Below are positions 25,750 through 32,778 of a DNA stretch of 64,000 bases, one piece after another. Made by a program: the position numbers and the translations under genes. The first letter of the stretch is position 1. Each line of letters begins with the position of its first letter. Source of the DNA: DASRJW01 sp964567755 (lineage in GTDB: Bacteria > Krumholzibacteriota > Krumholzibacteriia > G020349025); assembly GCA_964567755.1 (NCBI GenBank), contig CAZMNW010000035.1:1-64000 (forward strand). Direction: 5' to 3'. Below the pieces are notes generated by a model. That model searched no databases, had not been told where the DNA came from, and was given only the letters and a program-made list of their open reading frames with translations.

Positions 25750-26394
25750 TCAGCGTCCTGTCGGGCTGTCCGCGCGCAAGTAAGCGCTCACGACATCGGC
25801 GCCACCCGTATCATCCTGCAAGCGCTCGCGCCGCAACCTCTCGGCGCGGCAGATGGCTTCGAGCGCGTCGCGCGTTTCCGCCAGCGTGTCGTTCACCACG
25901 ACATAATCGTATTCCACCAGGCAGCGGATCTCGTCGGGCGCCCGCTGCAAGCGCCGCTGGATGACGTCCTCGCCTTCAGTGCCACGCTGGCGCAGCCGCT
26001 GCTCCAACACCTGCAACGACGGCGGCAAGACGAAGACGAGCACCGCGTCCGCCAGCCGGCGTTTGACCGAAACCCCGCCTTGCACGTCGACATCGAGCAA
26101 CACGCCCTTGCCGCCGCGCAGCGTCAACGCGACCTCGGACTCCAAAGTGCCATAACGAGCCCCGTGCACCGACGCATGCTCGAGGAACTCACCGGCTTCC
26201 ACGCGCCGCTCGAACTCTGCCGGCGTCAGGAAGTAGTAATCGCGTCCTTCCACCTCGTGCGGTCGGCGCGGACGAGTCGTCGCCGAAACCGAGAATCGGA
26301 GATCCGGAAACGTCTGCAACAAACCAGCCACGAAGGTGGACTTCCCAGCCCCCGAGGGGCCCGAGAGCACCATGACGAATGGCTTCCGCCTCAC
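25750..26394 (-). CDS. gmk: Guanylate kinase
   Basis: Phosphorylates GMP to GDP with ATP. The P-loop LSGPSGAGKSTF, SVSATTRPRRPHEVEGRDYYF (GMP binding) and LLDVDVQGG are diagnostic. The start is uncertain: GTG 26394 (GGGAG 10 nt upstream) gives 214 residues, close to the family norm, while GTG 26454, overlapping the yicC stop as GTGA, would add 20 residues. It lies in the yicC-gmk-rpoZ-coaBC cluster. Confidence 0.93.
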   Translation of the reverse strand: MRRKPFVMVLSGPSGAGKSTFVAGLLQTFPDLRFSVSATTRPRRPHEVEGRDYYFLTPAEFERRVEAGEFLEHASVHGARYGTLESEVALTLRGGKGVLLDVDVQGGVSVKRRLADAVLVFVLPPSLQVLEQRLRQRGTEGEDVIQRRLQRAPDEIRCLVEYDYVVVNDTLAETRDALEAICRAERLRRERLQDDTGGADVVSAYLRADSPTGR

Positions 26395-26450
26395 GCGATG
26401 CCGACTCCCGCCTGCTGCACCGGCGCGGTCTTGCGCCCCGAACCAAGCCT

Positions 26451-27353
26451 TCACTCGAGATTCTGGATCTGCTCGCGCAGCTTCTCGATCTCTTCCTTCA
26501 TGCTCAAGACCGCGTGCGTGATCTCGAGCTGCGTCGTCTTCGACCCGATGGTGTTGACCTCGCGATGCATCTCCTGCAGCAGGAACCCCATGCGTCGCGC
26601 GCCTTGTTCGGGAGACGCGATTGCGGCAAGGAACTGCTGCAAATGGCTTCTCAGGCGCACGCATTCTTCGGTGATGTCGCTCTTGTCGGCGAGCACCGCC
26701 ACTTCTTGCGCCAGGCGCAGCGGATCGACCTCGCCACCATCCAAGAGCCGTGCCAAGCGCGCTCGCAGTGCCGACCGCGCTTCCTCCGGCACCCGCGGCG
26801 CTCGTTGCTCGACGCGTGCCAAGCTCGCGGCGATGAGCTCCAGCCGGCGCGACACGTCTGCGCCGAGCGTGCGCCCCTCGCGTTCCTTCATCTGATTCGC
26901 CTGCTCGATCGCCCGGTCGATGACCTCGAGCAAGAGCTTCTGCACCACATCCGTGTCCAGCTCGCGGTAGCCGCGCACGAGCAGCTCGGGCTGCGCCAGC
27001 ATGGCTGCCACCAGCGGTCCCGCGAGCGCCGGGTCAGTGAAGGCGCCGTCGCCGAGCCCGAACTCTCCGGCCAGCCGCCGGATGACACCGCCATAGGCAC
27101 GCACGAGCGGCTGATTGAGGCCGATTTCTTCCATCTCGTCACGCGACTCGAAGGTGAAGCTCAAGCTCACGCGCCCCCGGTCGGTGCGCTCACGCACCCG
27201 GGTTTTGATCGTGTCTTCGAAAGCGAGCAGCGGCCGCGGCAGCCGGAGCGAAATGTCGAGGTAGCGATGGTTCACCGAGCGGATTTCCACGCCGATCTTG
27301 GTGCCGTGGTTCTCGGTCTCGGCGACCCCGAACCCCGTCATGCTTTTGAGCAT
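26451..27353 (-). CDS. yicC: YicC/YloC family endoribonuclease
   Basis: A 300-residue member of the YicC family; E. coli YicC is an endoribonuclease that affects small-RNA stability. The N-terminal block MLKSMTGFG, the central VNHRYLD and the C-terminal DITEE, GRRMGFLLQEM(H)RE and NTIGSK motifs are all typical. The ATG at 27353 has CGGAGG upstream. First gene of the gmk-rpoZ-coaBC-udg run. Confidence 0.94.
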   Translation of the reverse strand: MLKSMTGFGVAETENHGTKIGVEIRSVNHRYLDISLRLPRPLLAFEDTIKTRVRERTDRGRVSLSFTFESRDEMEEIGLNQPLVRAYGGVIRRLAGEFGLGDGAFTDPALAGPLVAAMLAQPELLVRGYRELDTDVVQKLLLEVIDRAIEQANQMKEREGRTLGADVSRRLELIAASLARVEQRAPRVPEEARSALRARLARLLDGGEVDPLRLAQEVAVLADKSDITEECVRLRSHLQQFLAAIASPEQGARRMGFLLQEMHREVNTIGSKTTQLEITHAVLSMKEEIEKLREQIQNLE

Positions 27354-27380
27354 GCAAGACCTCCGTCGGGGGAGCCCCTC

Positions 27381-27410
27381 AATGTAGGGGTCGCGGCCCT
27401 GGAGTGTCAA
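27381..27410 (-). promoter_or_regulatory. Promoter of the yicC-gmk-rpoZ-coaBC-udg operon
   Basis: Perfect TTGACA (27405-27410), an 18-nt spacer and TACATT (27381-27386) on the reverse strand, about 28 nt upstream of yicC. The rest of the 326-nt divergent region (27354-27679) holds only this and the plus-strand promoter below. Confidence 0.6.
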
Positions 27411-27635
27411 CGGAGGCGTGATGGTGACGCAGTTCCGGAGTCAGCCCGACGCCAGGCCGTTGGGTCGTGGGCCCGTCCCACCCTCCCCGGAGGCCAGTTT
27501 GCGTCCCCGCAAACGGGTCAACCGACCGCGGAGGGGGTTCGCGCGGGACTCGGCTGGTTCCTGACGAGGCGGAATGTGCCGGCATCGCCCGCGAACTCGT
27601 CCCACATTTGATCTCGGAGGTGCGGACGGGCGCCT

Positions 27636-27644
27636 TGGTAGAAT
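27636..27644 (+). promoter_or_regulatory. Extended -10 promoter (TGG-TAGAAT)
   Basis: TG at 27636-27637 and TAGAAT at 27639-27644, no clear -35, start site near 27651, about 30 nt before the MBL gene. Confidence 0.45.
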
Positions 27645-27679
27645 GCGCCGCGTGGTAGAAGTCGAAACGCGAGGAGACC

Positions 27680-28396
27680 ATGGAAACGCTCTACTTCAAA
27701 CAGCTCCTGGCCGGGCGAGATTTCGCCACCAACGACGCCGCCGCGGCGCAAATGGTCAACTTCGTCTATGCCATCGGTGACCGAGCCAAGCGCGAATGCG
27801 TGCTCGTCGATCCCGCGTGGGATGTCGACGGCTTGCTGGCGCTCCTCGATGCCGACGGCATGAAGCTGGTCGGCGCGCTCGCCACGCACTATCACCCCGA
27901 CCACGTGGGCGGCAGCATGTTCGGTCTCGAGGTCGAAGGGCTGCCGCGTCTGCTCGAGAAGCGCCCGGTCCCGATCCACGTGCATCGCGCCGAGGCCCAC
28001 GGTGTTCGACTGGTCACGCGATTGTCGGAGAGCGATCTCGTGCTGCACGATGGCGACGACACGCTGCTTGTAGGAGACATTCCGATTCGGTTGATGCATA
28101 CGCCCGGGCACACGCCGGGAAGTCAATGTTTTCTGGTCGCGGATCGACTCGTGGCGGGCGACACGCTCTTCGTCCAGGGCTGCGGTCGTGTCGACTTGCC
28201 GGGGGGCGACGCCGACGAGATGTACCGCACACTCACGCAGCGTCTCGCCACTCTCGCAGACGAGATCGTGCTGTATCCCGGCCACGATTACGGCGACCAG
28301 CCGGCGGCGACGCTCGGCGACACACGGCGCACCAATTACACGCTGCGCATGTCCACTCTGGACGACTGGCGTCGTCTCATGGGTGGCTCGTCCTAG
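27680..28396 (+). CDS. MBL-fold hydrolase (glyoxalase II / persulfide dioxygenase-like)
   Basis: A 238-residue cytoplasmic metallo-beta-lactamase-fold protein. THYHPDHVGG, HTPGHTPGS, AGDTLF and LYPGHDYG provide the binuclear metal ligands in glyoxalase II order. The family includes hydroxyacylglutathione hydrolases and persulfide dioxygenases, and I cannot choose between them. GAGGAG precedes the ATG by a few nt. It heads a plus-strand run with the RqcH-like and NUDIX genes (19-23 nt gaps). Confidence 0.9.
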   Translation: METLYFKQLLAGRDFATNDAAAAQMVNFVYAIGDRAKRECVLVDPAWDVDGLLALLDADGMKLVGALATHYHPDHVGGSMFGLEVEGLPRLLEKRPVPIHVHRAEAHGVRLVTRLSESDLVLHDGDDTLLVGDIPIRLMHTPGHTPGSQCFLVADRLVAGDTLFVQGCGRVDLPGGDADEMYRTLTQRLATLADEIVLYPGHDYGDQPAATLGDTRRTNYTLRMSTLDDWRRLMGGSS

Positions 28397-28415
28397 TGAT
28401 TGATTCGGAGACATC

Positions 28416-30029
28416 TTGGACGCAGTTTCTCTCGCACGCTGGGTCGAGAAGCACGGCGCGCGTCTCGCCGGCGCCGTCGTGCAGCGCGTGGTTTGCGTCG
28501 GCGACGGGATCATCCTGGATTTGCGCCTGGCCCACGCCCCGGTCGAGGTCGGCCTGTTGGCTGCCTCTGGCGCCGCCTGGGCTACCTGTCTCCAGGACAA
28601 GCCGCGCGACCTTCTGCACGGCGAGTTCGCCACACACCACCCTGCCTTCATCGCCCCCGCACCAGCCGACCTCGCACTCCGCCTTGCCGATGCCACTTGT
28701 CTCGACGCGCTGCGCGCCTGGCTCGTGCGCCCGGCACCGGCAGCGCCGACCTGGCAGCAGCTGCAAGCGGCGACATTGCGCACGCTGCGGACGTTGCCGG
28801 ACGATCGCCGGTTGTGGCTCGAGTTCGAGCGCGTCGACGTGGCGACGACGATGCGGTTCACGCTCGTGGCCGAGCTGTTCGATCGTTCCGGGAACTTCAT
28901 CTTGAATTGCAACGGCGTCGAGATCGCCAACTGGCGCGGGCGAAGACCGGCGCCGGACTTGAGCGTTCCACAATCACGCGTGCTGCCGCAGGTCGATCCG
29001 GCCGCGGAAGCGCCGGGGGCCGCGCCCGAGCCACGCAATCCGACGCACCAGTCTCTCGCCGCGGAAGCGTACATTGCGCTCGCGGCTGCGTCAGCAGCCG
29101 CTCTGGAGCGAGCGCATCGGCAGGTACTGCAACGCGATGCCAAACGCCTGCAAAAGCTCATCGACAAACTCGCGGCCGAAGCGCGCGAAGCCACGCGCGC
29201 CGAAACCTGGAGACATCATGCCGAATTGCTGAGCGCCAACCTCCATCAGGTGCGCCGCGGACAGGAATCCATCGAGCTCGAGGACCTGTACGCGCCAGGC
29301 ACGCGCATCACGATCGCGCTCGATCCGCGACTCGCCCCGCACGAGAACGTGGCGCTGCTGTTCAAGCGGGCGCGGCGCGGCGCCCGCGGCCAGGTGGCCA
29401 TCGCGTCGCGCCTGCAGGCGGCGCGCGCCGCGTTGCAAGAGCTCGACACGCCGCTCGCATCCGCGACCGCGAGCGCAGCGGCTGCCGACTGGCCGCGCGT
29501 GCTCGAGTGGGCTGCCAACATGTGGAAGGAATCCTTGTCCAACGCCCTGGTTCGGGCCGATGCGCGCACGTTGTGGACTCCCGGCGGTCCGGTGTGGCAG
29601 AAGTCCGCGGCAGCGACCGAAGTTTCGCAGCGCGAACAACGCGGTCCGGGCCGATCCTTCCTTTTGCCGGGGAACTGGGAGGTCCGTGTCGGGCGCAACA
29701 ACGCCGATAACGACGAACTCACCCATCGCTTCGCGCATGCGGACGACGTCTGGTTGCACGCGAGCGGTGTTCCCGGTTCGCATGTCGTGCTCCGCATGCA
29801 TGGACGCAAGGACAATCCGCCACGCGACATCCTGGAAGCAGCGGCCGCCATTGCGGCGCGTTACAGTCAAGCCAAGCACGCGCGCACCGTGCCGGTGCTG
29901 TGGACCCGCAAGCGTTACGTGCGCAAGCCGCGTGGGAGTGCGCAAGGATTAGCCACTTGCACGCACGAAAAAACGCTGTTCGTTCGACCTGGTCTGCCGG
30001 AAGCGACCACGGAAGACGAGTCCTCTTGA
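28416..30029 (+). CDS. rqcH: RqcH/NFACT family ribosome quality-control protein
   Basis: A 537-residue homologue of RqcH (Rqc2/NEMF), which binds obstructed large subunits and recruits Ala-tRNA to add C-terminal alanine tails to stalled nascent chains. The NFACT-N domain keeps an Asp-Arg pair (D130-R131 in PDDRRLWLEFER) aligned with the catalytic-like DR motif, and AELFDRSGNFIL corresponds to ELMGRHSNIIL. A helical middle (225-300) is followed by NFACT-R: VGRNNADNDELTHR, DDVWLHASGVPGSHVVLR and RKPRGSAQG (415-525). The start is the TTG at 28416 after GGAGA. The rqcP partner is not in the window. Confidence 0.88.
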   Translation: MDAVSLARWVEKHGARLAGAVVQRVVCVGDGIILDLRLAHAPVEVGLLAASGAAWATCLQDKPRDLLHGEFATHHPAFIAPAPADLALRLADATCLDALRAWLVRPAPAAPTWQQLQAATLRTLRTLPDDRRLWLEFERVDVATTMRFTLVAELFDRSGNFILNCNGVEIANWRGRRPAPDLSVPQSRVLPQVDPAAEAPGAAPEPRNPTHQSLAAEAYIALAAASAAALERAHRQVLQRDAKRLQKLIDKLAAEAREATRAETWRHHAELLSANLHQVRRGQESIELEDLYAPGTRITIALDPRLAPHENVALLFKRARRGARGQVAIASRLQAARAALQELDTPLASATASAAAADWPRVLEWAANMWKESLSNALVRADARTLWTPGGPVWQKSAAATEVSQREQRGPGRSFLLPGNWEVRVGRNNADNDELTHRFAHADDVWLHASGVPGSHVVLRMHGRKDNPPRDILEAAAAIAARYSQAKHARTVPVLWTRKRYVRKPRGSAQGLATCTHEKTLFVRPGLPEATTEDESS

Positions 30030-30052
30030 CTTCCATTGCGATTGGAGAGTCG

Positions 30053-30574
30053 ATGCCAGAAGTAAAGATCGAAGAGATCTACCGTGGGCGCGTCGTGCAC
30101 TTGGTGCGGGAGTCCTTCGCGCTGCCCAACGGCCACCCCGTGCAGCTCGAGATGGTGCGCCATCCCGGGGCCGCGGCCATCGTGCCCATCGATGCCAAGG
30201 GCAATGTGCTGCTCATTCGCCAGTACCGGCACGCCGCTGGGGGCTTTATCTACGAGGTGCCCGCGGGAACGTTGCAGGCTGGCGAGGATCCGGAGCGCTG
30301 TGCGGCGCGCGAGCTCACCGAGGAGGCGGGCGTCCGCGCCGGCCGTCTCGAACTGCTCGGCAGCATCTTCACCACGCCGGGGTTCACCGACGAAGTCATC
30401 CATCTGTACCTGGCGCGCGATCTCGAGCCCGCATCGCAGGCGTTGGACGCCGATGAGCTGCTCACCGTCGAGCCCGTCCCGTTGTCGCGCGCCATCGAGA
30501 TGTGCACGCTTGGCGAGCTGCGCGACGCCAAATCCATCTGCGCTCTGCTGCTCGCCGAACGCCGCCTGCGCTGA
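30053..30574 (+). CDS. NUDIX hydrolase, ADP-ribose pyrophosphatase type
   Basis: A 173-residue enzyme hydrolysing nucleoside-diphosphate-linked compounds, most likely ADP-ribose. The NUDIX box GTLQAGEDPERCAARELTEE plus AGV matches G-x5-E-x7-REUxEExGU, and the VLLIRQYRHAAGGFIYEVPAG segment upstream and TTPGFTDEVIHLY downstream are typical of the ADP-ribose group. The start is ATG 30053, with GGAGAG upstream. Last gene of the MBL-rqcH-nudix run, converging on the M1-like peptidase gene. Confidence 0.92.
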   Translation: MPEVKIEEIYRGRVVHLVRESFALPNGHPVQLEMVRHPGAAAIVPIDAKGNVLLIRQYRHAAGGFIYEVPAGTLQAGEDPERCAARELTEEAGVRAGRLELLGSIFTTPGFTDEVIHLYLARDLEPASQALDADELLTVEPVPLSRAIEMCTLGELRDAKSICALLLAERRLR

Positions 30575-30651
30575 CGTGCGCCCGGCAGACGCGGCTCTTG
30601 GGGTTTGACGGGTGAGGTGCCGCGGGAACCCATGTTCCTGCATGATCGGCA

Positions 30652-32676
30652 TCACTCGTCCACGTCGATCTTTCCGACTCCGAAGAGATAGCGATCGAAG
30701 AACGCGGCGTGGTCTTGCTTGGTGATGAAATTCGTGATGCCGATGAAATCCCGCGTCGTCGCCGGTTTGAACGAGAACGACCGCAGGTAGCTCTTGAGGA
30801 TCGTGAAGAAGGTGTTGTCGCCCACTGCATGGCGTAACGCATGCAGCATCAGCGGCCCCTTCCCGTACAACAGATTGTATCGATGCTTGCTTGCGTCTTC
30901 GCCGCAGAGCTGGTTGGCAAGGTAGATCGTGCCCCTGTCTGCAGAGTCCTTGGCCAAGCTCTTCCAGTCACGGAACGCCGCGTCGAATTCGTCCTCCCCT
31001 TTCATGCGGCCGAGGGCGAAGGCCGAGTAGTACTCGGCGATGGATTCGGACAGCCACTGATCCTCGAGTTCGCCGAGCTTGGCAACGTGCCCCCACCAGG
31101 CGTGGGCTACCTCGTGCGCCAGTCGCCGATTGATCCCTTGGACATAGAGGCCCGCGACCTCCTCCAGCTGCACCCGGGCGAATGCCTCGCGTGAGATGAG
31201 GACCACGCCCGCTGGCCCGATGCCCCAGCCGAAGTCATTGACCTCCACGATATTGAGTTCGTGGAAGGGGTACTCACCCATGAGCGGAACGTAGAATTGG
31301 ATGAGCCCCAAGGCGAGTCCGGCGATTTGCCGCATCCGATCTTCGTCGCGCGCCACATACGTCGAGACTCGTACCGTGAGGCTTTCGCGTTCCACGGTGT
31401 ACGTGGAATACCTGCCCGCGCGGACAAACGCGTATTGGATTGGTCTGGATTCGCGGAACTCGGCGCAGGCGTATTCTCCTTCCTCCCAGCGCCGTTCGGT
31501 ACGCCCGCAGCTGAATGCGACAAAGGGCTTGCGCACTTTACACGTCGCGTGGTACGTGAACGCTTCCAGGTTTTTTCTCTGGGGATTCGGGTACCAGGAA
31601 TCCATCAACTCCCAACAGCTGACACTGCCAGGCCGCAGGAGGACGTCGCCCGCGAGTTGGAATCCAACCTCGATCCTGCTGCCCGCGGGCATCCGTTGTG
31701 GCAGCTCGACGACCAACTCTCCGTGGCGATGAAGGAAGGGAAGCTGGTTTCCTTCGACATTCGCGAGGCTCGCGATCTCGTAAAGCTTGACCGCTGGCTT
31801 CCCGGCCTCGCTCGTCTCGGCGATCATGCGATTGTCGAGCCAGAACTCGAGCGCGCGCAGGGGAACGTCGATCTCGAGGATCTCGCGAACCTCGACCTCG
31901 GCTCGCTCGCCGTCTGGGTTGACGAGGGTCACGTCGAGTCCGACGAGCCGGAAGCGTCGCGGGCGAGATTGCAGCCGCTGGCGCGCGATGGGTTGTATGC
32001 AGAGGAAGTCGGGGTCGCGCACAACGTCGAGGTCGCTCTCCCTCTTGCGCATGCATGCCAGGCTCTCGTCATCGTCACGGAGGTTGTCGCGCACATGGAC
32101 GAGGTCGTGCCGTTCCGCGCCAATTTCGGTGACTTCCACTGGCTCGAGCGGCGGGTCGGTCATCGCCTGGGGGAGAAGGCTTCCGAAGCGCCCGCCGAGG
32201 TCCGTGGCCCGGCGTTCGAGGTGCTGTTGGAACGTGGCCACGATGTCGGCCTGGGGCTCGCCCTGCATCCACCGCGAATCCTTCACCAGTGTGTCGGCAC
32301 CGGCGGAGAGCAAGACGAGTGCGGTGTGCAGCCTGTCGCTGATCGCTCCATCCGCACCCACCTCGTAGGCGGTCGCGTGCTTCACGTTCGTGAGCCAGGT
32401 CGCCGCCAGAATGGGGTCCTTCACCGTGTAGCGGAAACTCCCTGAGCCAGCGAAGAAGGCGCCAACCACGCGCCCGCATGCACGCACCGGAACCAACCAG
32501 CCGTCGTCGAGAACGAGTTCCAGTTGGCCGTAAACGAGTCGCCGGTCGTGTACGACGATGCCGGCGCCGCTGATCGCCGGCCGCTCGAAGGCGTCGGCCC
32601 ATTCCACGAGCGAAGCCGCTGTCGCGGCCGGCGGCGAAAGAATCATGACAGCCGCCAGCACGCCGTGCGCCCGCAT
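30652..32676 (-). CDS. Secreted M1-like zinc aminopeptidase
   Basis: A 674-residue protein with a signal peptide (about 1-20, LAAVMILSPPAATA). The catalytic domain has HEVAHAWWG (His521, Glu522, His525) and, exactly 18 residues on, Glu544 in WLSESIAEYYS, the M1 gluzincin zinc site. The canonical GxMEN exopeptidase motif is replaced by GWGIGPAG, so an aminopeptidase specificity is not assured. The N-terminal 300 residues contain no recognised domain. It has its own promoter and lies 102 nt downstream of the dead-hydrolase gene on the same strand. Confidence 0.85.
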   Translation of the reverse strand: MRAHGVLAAVMILSPPAATAASLVEWADAFERPAISGAGIVVHDRRLVYGQLELVLDDGWLVPVRACGRVVGAFFAGSGSFRYTVKDPILAATWLTNVKHATAYEVGADGAISDRLHTALVLLSAGADTLVKDSRWMQGEPQADIVATFQQHLERRATDLGGRFGSLLPQAMTDPPLEPVEVTEIGAERHDLVHVRDNLRDDDESLACMRKRESDLDVVRDPDFLCIQPIARQRLQSRPRRFRLVGLDVTLVNPDGERAEVEVREILEIDVPLRALEFWLDNRMIAETSEAGKPAVKLYEIASLANVEGNQLPFLHRHGELVVELPQRMPAGSRIEVGFQLAGDVLLRPGSVSCWELMDSWYPNPQRKNLEAFTYHATCKVRKPFVAFSCGRTERRWEEGEYACAEFRESRPIQYAFVRAGRYSTYTVERESLTVRVSTYVARDEDRMRQIAGLALGLIQFYVPLMGEYPFHELNIVEVNDFGWGIGPAGVVLISREAFARVQLEEVAGLYVQGINRRLAHEVAHAWWGHVAKLGELEDQWLSESIAEYYSAFALGRMKGEDEFDAAFRDWKSLAKDSADRGTIYLANQLCGEDASKHRYNLLYGKGPLMLHALRHAVGDNTFFTILKSYLRSFSFKPATTRDFIGITNFITKQDHAAFFDRYLFGVGKIDVDE

Positions 32677-32721
32677 TCGCTCGACTCCGGTCCGTGAAAT
32701 TAAAGCTCGAACATTGCGCGC

Positions 32722-32750
32722 AGCCTAGCGGGAGCCCGGCATCCTGTAAA
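32722..32750 (-). promoter_or_regulatory. Promoter of the M1-like peptidase gene
   Basis: TTTACA (32745-32750), a 17-nt spacer and TAGGCT (32722-32727) on the reverse strand, with a leader of about 38 nt. Confidence 0.45.
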
Positions 32751-32778
32751 CGCTCAATTCCTGGCGCTGGTCCGTGTG

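Noticed and set aside
30575..30651. Bidirectional terminator between the NUDIX and M1-like genes
   Set aside because: Only a weak 5-bp dyad (GGAAC-GTTCC) without a T-run is present.
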